DNA from: Ptiloglossa arizonensis
Taxonomy: Eukaryota; Arthropoda; Insecta; Hymenoptera; Colletidae
Direction: 5' to 3'
DNA: 64,000 bases
NCBI RefSeq assembly: GCF_051014685.1
Contig: NW_027479261.1
Coordinates: 107,170 to 171,169, forward strand
The position numbers were made by a program, and so were the translations under genes. Shown here piece after piece: positions 12,307 through 25,800 of this stretch (positions are counted from its first letter, which is position 1; the number at the start of each line of letters is the position of its first letter). The notes below the pieces were generated by a model that was given only the letters and a program-made list of their open reading frames with translations, made no database searches and had not been told where the DNA came from.

Positions 12307-13245
12307 CGTTGAAATCGGGCGAGTTTCTACTTTCAGACGCAACAGCAATTTTCGGGTTGGGTCAATCCGTTCGCGAGATATGGGACTTTGAAGCCAAGAA
12401 ATGGTTGAGAAGACAACAAATTTTTCGCAATTCTGCTGCTCCAAACGCTTAACCAGAATGGCATAGGGAAAAAATACACATACCGTTGTAATCCTGCGAG
12501 TTTCTACTTTCAGACGCAACAGGAATTTTTGGGTTGGGTCAATCCGTTCGCGAGATATGGGAGTTTGAAGCCAAGAAATGGTTGAGAAGAGAATAAATTT
12601 TTCGCAATTCTGCTGCTCCAAACGCTTAACCAGAATGGCCTAGGGAAAAAATGCACATACCGTTGTAATCGGGCGAGTTTCTACTTTCAGATGCAATAGG
12701 AATTTTGGGTTAGGTCAATCCGTTCGCGAGATATGGGAGTTTGAAGCCAAGAAATGGTTGACAAGACAGCAAATTTTTCGCAATTCTGCTGCTCCAATCG
12801 CTTAACCAGAATGGCCTAGGAAAAAAATACACATACCGTTGTAATCGTGCGAGTTTCTACTTTCAGACGCAATAGGAATTTTTGGGTTGGGTCAATCCGT
12901 TCACGAGATATGGGAGTTTGAAGCCAAGAAATGGTTGAGAAGAGAATAAATTTTTCGCAATTCTGCTGCTCCAAACGCTTAACCAGAATGGCCTAGGGAA
13001 AAAATGCACATACCGTTGTAATCGGTCGAGTTTCTACTTTCAGACGCAGCAGGAATTTTTGGGTTTGGTCAATCCGTTCGCGAGATATGGGACTTTGAAG
13101 CTAAGGAGTGGTGGAGAAGACAACAAATTTTTCGCAATTCTGCTGCTCCAAACGCTTAACCAGAATGGTATAGGGAAAAAATACACATACCGTTGAAATC
13201 GGGCGAGTTTCTACTTTCAGACGCAACAGCAATTTTCGGGTTGGG

Positions 13246-16200
13246 TCAATCCGTTCGCGAGATATGGGACTTTGAAGCCAAGAAATGGTTGAGAAGACAA
13301 CAAATTTTTCGCAATTCTGCTGCTCCAAACGCTTAACCAGAATGGCATAGGGAAAAAATACACATACCGTTGTAATCCTGCGAGTTTCTACTTTCAGACG
13401 CAACAGGAATTTTTGGGTTGGGTCAATCCGTTCGCGAGATATGGGAGTTTGAAGCCAAGAAATGGTTGAGAAGAGAATAAATTTTTCGCAATTCTGCTGC
13501 TCCAAACGCTTAACCAGAATGGCCTAGGGAAAAAATGCACATACCGTTGTAATCGGGCGAGTTTCTACTTTCAGATGAAATAGGAATTTTTGCGTTAGGT
13601 CAATCCGTTCGCGAGATATGGGAGTTTGAAACCAAGAAATGGTTGACAAGACAACAAATTTTTCGCACTTCTGCTGCTCCAATCGCTTAACCAGAATGGT
13701 ATAGGGAAAAAATACACATACCGTTGAAATCGGGCGAGTTTCTACTTTCAGACGCAACAGGAATTTTTGGGTTGGGTCAATCCGTTCGCGAGATATGGGA
13801 GTTTGAAGCCAAGAAATGGTTGAGAAGGCACAAAATATTTCGCACTTCTGCTGTTCCAAACGCTTAACCAGAAAGGCCTAGGGACAAAATACACATTCCG
13901 TTGTAATCGTGCGAGCTTCTACTTTCAGACGCAACAGGAATTTTTGGGTTATGTCAATCCGTTCGCGAGATATGGGAGTTTGAAGTCAAGAAATGGTTGA
14001 GAGGGCAAAAAATTTTTCGCACTTCTGCTGCTCCAAACGCGAAACCAGGATGGCCTAGGGAAAAAGTACACATACCGTTGCAATCGGTCGAGTTTCTACT
14101 TTCAGACGCAACAGGAATTTTTGGGTTGGGTCAATCCGTTCGCGAGATATGGGAGTTTGAAGCCAAGAAATGGTTGGGAAGAGAATAAATTTTTCGCAAT
14201 TCTGCTGCTCCAAACGCTTAACCAGAATGGCCTAGGGAAAAAATACGCATACCGTTGTAATCGGGCGAGTTTCTACTTTCAGACGCAACAGGAATTCTAG
14301 GGTTGGGTCAGTCCGTTCGCGAGATATGGGACTTAGAAGCCAAGAAATGGTTGAGAAGAGAATAAATTTTTCGCAATTCTGCTGCTCCAAACGCTTAACC
14401 AGAATGGCCTAGGGAAAAAATACGCATATCGTTGTAATCGGGCGAGTTTCTACTTTCAGATACAATAGGAATTTTTGGGTTAGGTCAATCCGTTTGCGAG
14501 ATATGGGAGTTTGAAGCTCAGAAATGGTTGAGAAGAGAATAAATTTTTCGCAATTCTGCTGCTCCAAACGCTTAACCAGAATGGCCTAGGGAAAAAATGC
14601 GCATACCGTTGTAATCGGGCGAGTTTCTACTTTCAGACGCAGCAGGAATTTTTGGGTTTGGTCAATCCGTTCGCGAGATATGGGACTTTGAAGCTAAGGA
14701 GTGGTGGAGAAGACAACAAATTTTTCGCAATTCTGCTGCTCCAATCGCTTAACCAGAATGGCCTAGGGAAAAAATGCACATACCGTTGTAATCGGGCGAG
14801 CTTCTACTTTCAGATGAAATAGGAATTTTTGCGTTAGGTCAATCCGTTCGCGAGATATGGAAGTTTGAAGCTAAGAAATGGTTGAGAAGAGAATAAATTT
14901 TTCGCAATTCTGCTGCTCCAAACGCTTAACCAGAATGAACTAGGGAAAAAATACGCATACCGTTGTAATCGCGCGAGTTTCTACTTTCAGACGCAGCAGG
15001 AATTTTTGGGTTCGGTCAATCCGTTCGCGAGATATGGGACTTTGAAGCTAAGGAGTGGTGGAGAAGACAACAAATTTTTCGCAATTCTGCTGCTCCAAAC
15101 GCTTAACCAGAATGGCATAGGGAAAAAATACAAATACCGTTGTAATCGTGCGAGTTTCTACTTTCAGATGCAATACGAATTTTTGGGTTAGGTCAATCCG
15201 TTCGCGAGATATGGAAGTTTGAAGCTAAGAAATGGTTGAGAAGAGATTAAATTTTTCGCAATTCTGCTGCTCCAAACGCTTAACCAGAATGGCCTAGAGA
15301 AAAAATACGCATACCGTTGTAATCGGGCGAGTTTCTACTTTCAGATGCAATAGGAATTTTTGGGTTAGGTCAATCCGTTTGCGAGATATGGGAGTTTGAA
15401 GCTCAGAAATGGTTGAGAAGAGAATAAATTTTTCGCAATTCTGCTGCTCCAAACGCTTAACCAGCATGGCCTAGGGAAAAAATGCACATACTGTTGTAAT
15501 CGGGCGAGTTTCTACTTTCAGATGCAATAGGAATTTTGGGTTAGGTCAATCTGTTCGCGAGATATGGGAGTTTGAAGCCAAGAAATGGTTGACAAGACAA
15601 CAAATTTTTCGCAATTCTGATGCTCCAATCGCTTAAGCAGAATGGCCTAGGAAAAAAATACGCATACCGTTGTAATCGGGCGAGTTTCTACTTTCAGACG
15701 CAGCAGGAATTTTTGGGTTTGGTCAATCCGTTCGCGAGATATGGGACTTTGAAGCTAAGGAGTGGTGGAGAAGACAAAAAATTTTTCGCAATTCTGCTGC
15801 TCCAAACGCTTAACCAGAATGGTATAGCGAAAAAATACGCATACGATTGTAATCGGGCGAGTTTCTACTTTCAGTCGCAGCAGGAATTTTTGGGTTCGGT
15901 CAATCCGTTCGCGAGATATGGGACTTTGAAGCTAAGGAGTGGTGGAGAAGACAACAAATTTTTCCCAATTCTGCTGCTCCAAACGCTTAACCAGAATGGT
16001 ATAGGGAAAAAGTACACATACCGTTGCAATCGGTCGAGTTTCTACTTTCAGACGCAACAGGAATTTTTGGGTTGGGTCAATCCGTTCGCGAGATATGGGA
16101 GTTTGAAGCCAAGAAATGGTTGAGAAGACAACAAATTTTTCGCAATTCTGCTGCTCCAATCGCTTAAGCAGAATGGCCTAGGAAAAAAATACGCATACCG

Positions 16201-17919
16201 CTGTAATCGGGCGAGTTTCTACTTTCAGACGCAGCAGGAATTTTTGGGTTTGGTCAATCCGTTCGCGAGATATGGGACTTTGAAGCTAAGGAGTGGTGGA
16301 GAAGACAACAAATTTTTCGCAATTCTGCTGCTCCAAACGCTTAACCAGAATGGTATAGCGAAAAAATACGCATACGGTTGTAATCGGGCGAGTTTCTACT
16401 TTCTGACGCAGCAGGAATTTTTGGGTTCGGTCAATCCGTTCGCGAGATATGGGACTTTGAAGCTAAGGAGTGGTGGAGAAGACAACAAATTTTTCGCAAT
16501 TCTGCTGCTCCAAACGCTTAACCAGAATGGCATAGGGAAAAAATACACATACCGTTGTAATCGTGCGAGTTTCTACTTTCAGACGCAATAGGAATTTTTG
16601 GGTTGGGTCAATCCGTTCACGAGATATGGGAGTTTGAAGCCAAGAAATGGTTGAGAAGAGAATAAATTTTTCGCAATTCTGCTGCTCCAAACGCTTAACC
16701 AGAATGGCCTAGGGAAAAAATGCACATACCGTTGTAATCGGTCGAGTTTCTACTTTCAGACGCAGCAGGAATTTTTGGGTTTGGTCAATCCGTTCGCGAG
16801 ATATGGGACTTTGAAGCTAAGGAGTGGTGGAGAAGACAACAAATTTTTCGCAATTCTGCTGCTCCAAACGCTTAACCAGAATGGTATAGGGAAAAAATAC
16901 ACATACCGTTGAAATCGGGCGAGTTTCTACTTTCAGACGCAACAGCAATTTTCGGGTTGGGTCAATCCGTTCGCGAGATATGGGAGTTTGAAGCCAAGAA
17001 ATGGTTGAGAGGGCAAAAAATTTTTCGCACTTCTGCTGCTCCAAACGCGAAACCAGAATGGCCTAGGGAAAAAGTACACATACCGTTGTAATCGGGCGAG
17101 CTTCTACTTTCAGATGAAATAGGAATTTTTGCGTTAGGTCAATCCGTTCGTGAGATATGGGAGTTTGAAGCCAAGAAATGGTTGACAAGACAACAAATTT
17201 TTCGCACTTCTGCTGCTCCAATCGCTTAACCAGAATGGTATAGGGAAAAAATACACATACCGTTGTAATCGGGCGAGTTTCTACTTTCAGACGCAGCAGG
17301 AATTTTTGGGTTCGGCCAATCCGTTCGCGAGATATGGGACTTTGAAACTAAGGAGTGGTGGAGAAGACAACAAATTTTTCGCAATTCTGCTGCTCCAAAC
17401 GCTTAACCAGAATGGTGTAGGGAAAAAATACACATACCGTTGAAATCGGGCGAGTTTCTACTTTCAGACGCAACAGCAATTTTTGGGTTGGGTCAATCCG
17501 TTCGCGAGATATGGGAGTTTGAAGCCAAGAAATGGTTGAGAAGGCACAAAATTTTTCGCACTTCTGCTGCCCCAAACGCTTAACCAGAATGGCCTAGGGA
17601 AAAAATACGCATACCGTTGTAATCGGGCGAGTTTCTACTTTCAGACGAAGCAGGAATTTTTGGGTTCGGTCAATCCGTTCGCGAGATATGAGACTTTGAA
17701 ACTAAGGAGTGGTGGAGAAGACAACAAATTTTTCCCAATTCTGCTGCTCCAAACGCTTAACCAGAATGGTATAGGGAAAAAATACGCATACCGTTGTAAT
17801 CGGGCGAGTTTCTACTTTCAGACGCAGCAGGAATTTTTGGGTTTGGTCAATCCGTTCGCGAGATATGGGACTTTGAAGCTAAGGAGTGGTGGAGAAGACA
17901 ACAAATTTTTCGCAATTCT
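13246..17919 (+). repeat. 4.67-kb higher-order block, copy 2 (partner 4753-9426)
   Basis: This is the downstream copy of the block at 4753-9426, with the same order of private variants. Its left edge is a mosaic junction. Sequence just before 13246 (with 'cagcaattttcggg' near 13230) resembles 8.04-8.47 kb, while sequence after it follows 4.75 kb onward. Such an in-register fusion of two points of the same array is what an unequal crossover between sister arrays would leave. The right edge passes directly into the five-monomer duplication at 17845. Confidence 0.86.
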
Positions 17920-19640
17920 GCTGCTTCAATCGCTTAACCAGAATGGCCTAGGGAAAAAATGCACATACCGTTGTAATCGGGCGAGCTTCTACTTTCAGAT
18001 GAAATAGGAATTTTTGCGTTAGGTCAATCCGTTCGCGAGATATGGGAGTTTGAAGCCAAGAAATGGTTGACAAGACCACAAATTTTTCGCACTTCTGCTG
18101 CTCCAATCGCTTAACCAGAATGGTATAGGGAAAAAATACACATACCGTTGAAATCAGGCGAGTTTCTACTTTCAGACGCAACAGGAATTTTTGGGTTAGG
18201 TCAATCCGTTCGCGAGATATGGGAGTTTGAAGCCAAGAAATGGTTGAGAAGACAACAAATTTTTCGCAATTCTTTTGCTCGAAACGCTTAACCAGAATGG
18301 CCTAGGGAAAAAATGCACATACCGTTGTAATCGGGCGAGCTTCTACTTTCAGATGAAATAGGAATTTTTGCGTTAGGTCAATCCGTTCGCGAGATATGGG
18401 AGTTTGAATCCAAGAAATGGTTGACAAGACAACAAATTTTTCGCACTTCTGCTGCTCCAATCGCTTAACCAGAATGGCCTAGGGGAAAAATACACATACC
18501 GTTGTAATCGGGCGAGTTTCTACTTTCAGATGCAATAGGAATTTTTGGGTTAGGTCAATCCGTGCGCGAGATATGGGACTTTGAAGCCAAGAAATGGTTG
18601 AGAAGACAACAAATTTTTCGCAATTCTGCTGCTCCAAACGCTTAACCAGAATGGCCTAAGGAAAAAATGCACATACCGTTGTAATCGGGCGAGTTTCTAC
18701 TTTCAGATGCAATAGGAATTTTTGGGGTAGGTCAATCCGTTCGCGAGATATGGGACTTTGAAGCTAAGGAGTGGTGGAGAAGACAACAAATTTTTCGCAA
18801 TTCTGCTGCTTCAATCGCTTAACCAGAATGGCCTAGGGAAAAAATGCACATACCGTTGTAATCGGGCGAGCTTCTACTTTCAGATGAAATAGGAATTTTT
18901 GCGTTAGGTCAATCCGTTCGCGAGATATGGGAGTTTGAAGCCAAGAAATGGTTGACAAGACCACAAATTTTTCGCACTTCTGCTGCTCCAATCGCTTAAC
19001 CAGAATGGTATAGGGAAAAAATACACATACCGTTGAAATCAGGCGAGTTTCTACTTTCAGACGCAACAGGAATTTTTGGGTTAGGTCAATCCGTTCGCGA
19101 GATATGGGAGTTTGAAGCCAAGAAATGGTTGAGAAGACAACAAATTTTTCGCAATTCTTTTGCTCGAAACGCTTAACCAGAATGGCCTAGGGAAAAAATG
19201 CACATACCGTTGTAATCGGGCGAGCTTCTACTTTCAGATGAAATAGGAATTTTTGCGTTAGGTCAATCCGTTCGCGAGATATGGGAGTTTGAATCCAAGA
19301 AATGGTTGACAAGACAACAAATTTTTCGCACTTCTGCTGCTCCAATCGCTTAACCAGAATGGCCTAGGGGAAAAATACACATACCGTTGTAATCGGGCGA
19401 GTTTCTACTTTCAGATGCAATAGGAATTTTTGGGTTAGGTCAATCCGTGCGCGAGATATGGGACTTTGAAGCCAAGAAATGGTTGAGAAGACAACAAATT
19501 TTTCGCAATTCTGCTGCTCCAAACGCTTAACCAGAATGGCCTAAGGAAAAAATGCACATACCGTTGTAATCGGGCGAGTTTCTACTTTCAGATGCAATAG
19601 GAATTTTTGGGGTAGGTCAATCCGTTCGCGAGATATGGGA
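17845..19640 (+). repeat. Five-monomer tandem duplication (17845-18755 and 18730-19640)
   Basis: The copies are offset by 885 bp and overlap by about 26 bp at the join, as expected for a direct tandem duplication. Each contains in order 'gctgcttcaatcg', 'caagaccacaaa', 'gaaatcaggcgag', 'aattcttttgctcg' and 'ccgtgcgcgag'. The same pair was carried along when the larger 4.8-kb block was duplicated, giving 22801-23711 and 23686-24596. The 885-bp duplication is therefore the older event. Confidence 0.86.
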
Positions 19641-22600
19641 GTTTGAAGCCAAGAAATGGTTGACAAGACAACAAATTTTTCGCAATTCTGCTGCTCCAAT
19701 CGCTTAACCAGAATGGCCTAGGGAAAAAATACGCATACCGTTGTAATCGCGCGAGTTTCTACTTTCAGACGCAGCAGGAATTTTTGGGTTTGGTCAATCC
19801 GTTCGCGAGATATGGGACTTTGAAGCTAAGGAGTGGTGGAGAAGACAACAAATTTTTCGCAATTCTGCTGCTCCAAACGCTTAACCAGAATGGTGTAGGG
19901 AAAAAATACACATACCGTTGAAATCGGGCGAGTTTCTACTTTCAGACGCAACAGCAATTTTTGGGTTGGGTCAATCCGTTCGCGAGATATGGGAGTTTGA
20001 AGCCAAGAAATGGTTGAGAAGGCACAAAATTTTTCGCACTTCTGCTGCCCCAAACGCTTAACCAGAATGGCCTAGGGAAAAAATACGCATACCGTTGTAA
20101 TCGGGCGAGTTTCTACTTTCAGACGAAGCAGGAATTTTTGGGTTCGGTCAATCCGTTCGCGAGATATGAGACTTTGAAACTAAGGAGTGGCGGAGAAGAC
20201 AACAAATTTTTCCCAATTCTGCTGCTCCAAACGCTTAACCAGAATGGTATAGGGAAAAAATACGCATACCGTTGTAATCGGGCGAGTTTCTACTTTCAGA
20301 CGCAGCAGGAATTTTTGGGTTTGGTCAATCCGTTCGCGAGATATGGGACTTTGAAGCTAAGGAGTGGTGGAGAAGACAACAAATTTTTCGCAATTCTGCT
20401 GCTCCAAATGCTTAACCAGAATGGTATAGGGAAAAAATACACATACCGTTGAAATCGGGCGAGTTTCCACTTTCAGACGCAACAGGAATTTTTGGGTTGG
20501 GTCAATCCGTTCGCGAGATATGGGAGTTTGAAGCCAAGAAATGGTTGAGAAGGCACAAAATTTTTCGCACTTCTGCTGCTCCAAACGCTTAACCAGAAAG
20601 GCCTAGGGAAAAAATACACATACCGTTGTAATCGTGCGAGTTTCTACTTTCAGACGCAACAGGAATTTTTGGGTTGGGTCAATCCGTTCACGAGATATGG
20701 GAGTTTGAAGCCAAGAAATGGTTGAGAAGAGAATAAATTTTTCGCAATTCTGCTGCTCCAAACGCTTAACCAGAATGGCCTAGGGAAAAAATGCACATAC
20801 CGTTGTAATCGGGCGAGTTTCTACTTTCAGATGCAATAGGAATTTTGGGTTAGGTCAATCCGTTCGCGAGATATGGGAGTTTGAAGCCAAGAAATGGTTG
20901 ACAAGACAACAAATTTTTCGCAATTCTGCTGCTCCAATCGCTTAACCAGAATGGCCTAGGAAAAAAATACGCATACCGCTGTAATCGGGCGAGTTTCTAC
21001 TTTCAGTCGCAGCAGGAATTTTTGGGTTTGGTCAATCCGTTCGCGAGATATGGGACTTTGAAGCTAAGGAGTGGTGGAGAAGACAACAAATTTTTCGCAA
21101 TTCTGCTGCTCCAAACGCTTAACCAGAATGGTATAGCGAAAAAATACGCATACGGTTGTAATCGGGCGAGTTTCTACTTTCAGACGCAGCAGGAATTTTT
21201 GGGTTCGGTCAGTCCGTTCGCGAGATATGGGACTTTGAAGCTAAGGAGTGGTGGAGAAGACAACAAATTTTTCGCAATTCTGCTGCTCCAAACGCTTAAC
21301 CAGAATGGCATAGGGAAAAAATACACATACCGTTGTAATCGTGCGAGTTTCTACTTTCAGACGCAATAGGAATTTTTGGGTTGGGTCAATCCGTTCACGA
21401 GATATGGGAGTTTGAAGCCAAGAAATGGTTGAGAAGAGAATAAATTTTTCGCAATTCTGCTGCTCCAAACGCTTAACCAGAATGGCCTAGGGAAAAAATG
21501 CACATACCGTTGTAATCGGGCGAGTTTCTACTTTCAGACGCAGCAGGAATTTTTGGGTTTGGTCAATCCGTTCGCGAGATATGGGACTTTGAAGCTAAGG
21601 AGTGGTGGAGAAGACAACAAATTTTTCGCAATTCTGCTGCTCCAAACGCTTAACCAGAATGGTATAGGGAAAAAATACACATACCGTTGAAATCGGGCGA
21701 GTTTCTACTTTCAGACGCAACAGCAATTTTTGGGTTGGGTCAATCCGTTCGCGAGATATGGGAGTTTGAAGCCAAGAAATGGTTGAGAGGGCAAAAAATT
21801 TTTCGCACTTCTGCTGCTCCAAACGCGAAACCAGAATGGCCTAGGGAAAAAGTACACATACCGTTGTAATCGGGCGAGCTTCTACTTTCAGATGAAATAG
21901 GAATTTTTGCGTTAGGTCAATCCGTTCGTGAGATATGGGAGTTTGAAGCCAAGAAATGGTTGACAAGACAACAAATTTTTCGCACTTCTGCTGCTCCAAT
22001 CGCTTAACCAGAATGGTATAGGGAAAAAATACCCATACCGTTGTAATCGGGCGAGTTTTTACTTTCAGACGCAGCAGGAATTTTTGGGTTCGGTCAATCC
22101 GTTCGCGAGATATGGGACTTTGAAACTAAGGAGTGGTGGAGAAGACAACAAATTTTTCCCAATTCTGCTGCTCCAAACGCTTGACCAGAATGGTATAGGG
22201 AAAAAATACGCATACCGTTGTAATCGGGCGAGTTTCTACTTTCAGACGCAACAGGAATTTTAGGGTTGGGTCAATCCGTTCGCGAGATATGGGACTTTGA
22301 AGCCAAGAAATGGTTGAGAAGAGAATAAATTTTTCGCAATTCTGCTGCTCCAAACGCTTAACCAGAATGGCCTAGTGAAAAAATACGCATACCGTTGTAA
22401 TCGGGCGAGTTTCTACTTTCAGATGCAATAGGAATTTTTGGGTTAGGTCAATCCGTTTGCGAGATATGGAAGTTTGAAGCTCAGAAATGGTTGAGAAGAG
22501 AATAAATTTTTCGCAATTCTGCTGCTCCAAACGCTTAACCAGAATGGCCTAGGGAAAAAATGCACATACCGTTGTAATCGGGCGAGCTTCTACTTTCAGA

Positions 22601-22646
22601 TGCAATAGGAATTTTTTGGGTTAGGTCAATCCGTTCGCGAGATATG
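17845..22646 (+). repeat. 4.8-kb higher-order block, copy 1 (partner 22801-27602)
   Basis: The offset to the partner is 4956 bp, exactly 28 monomers, and all landmarks I compared keep that offset. The only difference I found is c at 22033 against a at 26989 ('acccat' and 'acacat'). Shared private features include the T6 insertion 'aattttttggg' (22611 and 27567), 'cgcttgaccag' (near 22180/27136) and 'gagtttttactttc' (near 22054/27010). This makes it the least diverged long pair in the left half and probably among the most recent events. Confidence 0.9.
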
Positions 22647-22800
22647 GGACTTTGAAGCCAAGAAATGGTTGAGAAGACAACAAATTTTTCGCAATTCTGC
22701 TGCTCCAAACGCTTAACCAGAATGGCCTAAGGAAAAAATGCACATACCGTTGTAATCGGGCGAGTTTCTACTTTCAGATGCAATAGGAATTTTTGGGGTA

Positions 22801-25800
22801 GGTCAATCCGTTCGCGAGATATGGGACTTTGAAGCTAAGGAGTGGTGGAGAAGACAACAAATTTTTCGCAATTCTGCTGCTTCAATCGCTTAACCAGAAT
22901 GGCCTAGGGAAAAAATGCACATACCGTTGTAATCGGGCGAGCTTCTACTTTCAGATGAAATAGGAATTTTTGCGTTAGGTCAATCCGTTCGCGAGATATG
23001 GGAGTTTGAAGCCAAGAAATGGTTGACAAGACCACAAATTTTTCGCACTTCTGCTGCTCCAATCGCTTAACCAGAATGGTATAGGGAAAAAATACACATA
23101 CCGTTGAAATCAGGCGAGTTTCTACTTTCAGACGCAACAGGAATTTTTGGGTTAGGTCAATCCGTTCGCGAGATATGGGAGTTTGAAGCCAAGAAATGGT
23201 TGAGAAGACAACAAATTTTTCGCAATTCTTTTGCTCGAAACGCTTAACCAGAATGGCCTAGGGAAAAAATGCACATACCGTTGTAATCGGGCGAGCTTCT
23301 ACTTTCAGATGAAATAGGAATTTTTGCGTTAGGTCAATCCGTTCGCGAGATATGGGAGTTTGAATCCAAGAAATGGTTGACAAGACAACAAATTTTTCGC
23401 ACTTCTGCTGCTCCAATCGCTTAACCAGAATGGCCTAGGGGAAAAATACACATACCGTTGTAATCGGGCGAGTTTCTACTTTCAGATGCAATAGGAATTT
23501 TTGGGTTAGGTCAATCCGTGCGCGAGATATGGGACTTTGAAGCCAAGAAATGGTTGAGAAGACAACAAATTTTTCGCAATTCTGCTGCTCCAAACGCTTA
23601 ACCAGAATGGCCTAAGGAAAAAATGCACATACCGTTGTAATCGGGCGAGTTTCTACTTTCAGATGCAATAGGAATTTTTGGGGTAGGTCAATCCGTTCGC
23701 GAGATATGGGACTTTGAAGCTAAGGAGTGGTGGAGAAGACAACAAATTTTTCGCAATTCTGCTGCTTCAATCGCTTAACCAGAATGGCCTAGGGAAAAAA
23801 TGCACATACCGTTGTAATCGGGCGAGCTTCTACTTTCAGATGAAATAGGAATTTTTGCGTTAGGTCAATCCGTTCGCGAGATATGGGAGTTTGAAGCCAA
23901 GAAATGGTTGACAAGACCACAAATTTTTCGCACTTCTGCTGCTCCAATCGCTTAACCAGAATGGTATAGGGAAAAAATACACATACCGTTGAAATCAGGC
24001 GAGTTTCTACTTTCAGACGCAACAGGAATTTTTGGGTTAGGTCAATCCGTTCGCGAGATATGGGAGTTTGAAGCCAAGAAATGGTTGAGAAGACAACAAA
24101 TTTTTCGCAATTCTTTTGCTCGAAACGCTTAACCAGAATGGCCTAGGGAAAAAATGCACATACCGTTGTAATCGGGCGAGCTTCTACTTTCAGATGAAAT
24201 AGGAATTTTTGCGTTAGGTCAATCCGTTCGCGAGATATGGGAGTTTGAATCCAAGAAATGGTTGACAAGACAACAAATTTTTCGCACTTCTGCTGCTCCA
24301 ATCGCTTAACCAGAATGGCCTAGGGGAAAAATACACATACCGTTGTAATCGGGCGAGTTTCTACTTTCAGATGCAATAGGAATTTTTGGGTTAGGTCAAT
24401 CCGTGCGCGAGATATGGGACTTTGAAGCCAAGAAATGGTTGAGAAGACAACAAATTTTTCGCAATTCTGCTGCTCCAAACGCTTAACCAGAATGGCCTAA
24501 GGAAAAAATGCACATACCGTTGTAATCGGGCGAGTTTCTACTTTCAGATGCAATAGGAATTTTTGGGGTAGGTCAATCCGTTCGCGAGATATGGGAGTTT
24601 GAAGCCAAGAAATGGTTGACAAGACAACAAATTTTTCGCAATTCTGCTGCTCCAATCGCTTAACCAGAATGGCCTAGGGAAAAAATACGCATACCGTTGT
24701 AATCGCGCGAGTTTCTACTTTCAGACGCAGCAGGAATTTTTGGGTTTGGTCAATCCGTTCGCGAGATATGGGACTTTGAAGCTAAGGAGTGGTGGAGAAG
24801 ACAACAAATTTTTCGCAATTCTGCTGCTCCAAACGCTTAACCAGAATGGTGTAGGGAAAAAATACACATACCGTTGAAATCGGGCGAGTTTCTACTTTCA
24901 GACGCAACAGCAATTTTTGGGTTGGGTCAATCCGTTCGCGAGATATGGGAGTTTGAAGCCAAGAAATGGTTGAGAAGGCACAAAATTTTTCGCACTTCTG
25001 CTGCCCCAAACGCTTAACCAGAATGGCCTAGGGAAAAAATACGCATACCGTTGTAATCGGGCGAGTTTCTACTTTCAGACGAAGCAGGAATTTTTGGGTT
25101 CGGTCAATCCGTTCGCGAGATATGAGACTTTGAAACTAAGGAGTGGCGGAGAAGACAACAAATTTTTCCCAATTCTGCTGCTCCAAACGCTTAACCAGAA
25201 TGGTATAGGGAAAAAATACGCATACCGTTGTAATCGGGCGAGTTTCTACTTTCAGACGCAGCAGGAATTTTTGGGTTTGGTCAATCCGTTCGCGAGATAT
25301 GGGACTTTGAAGCTAAGGAGTGGTGGAGAAGACAACAAATTTTTCGCAATTCTGCTGCTCCAAATGCTTAACCAGAATGGTATAGGGAAAAAATACACAT
25401 ACCGTTGAAATCGGGCGAGTTTCCACTTTCAGACGCAACAGGAATTTTTGGGTTGGGTCAATCCGTTCGCGAGATATGGGAGTTTGAAGCCAAGAAATGG
25501 TTGAGAAGGCACAAAATTTTTCGCACTTCTGCTGCTCCAAACGCTTAACCAGAAAGGCCTAGGGAAAAAATACACATACCGTTGTAATCGTGCGAGTTTC
25601 TACTTTCAGACGCAACAGGAATTTTTGGGTTGGGTCAATCCGTTCACGAGATATGGGAGTTTGAAGCCAAGAAATGGTTGAGAAGAGAATAAATTTTTCG
25701 CAATTCTGCTGCTCCAAACGCTTAACCAGAATGGCCTAGGGAAAAAATGCACATACCGTTGTAATCGGGCGAGTTTCTACTTTCAGATGCAATAGGAATT

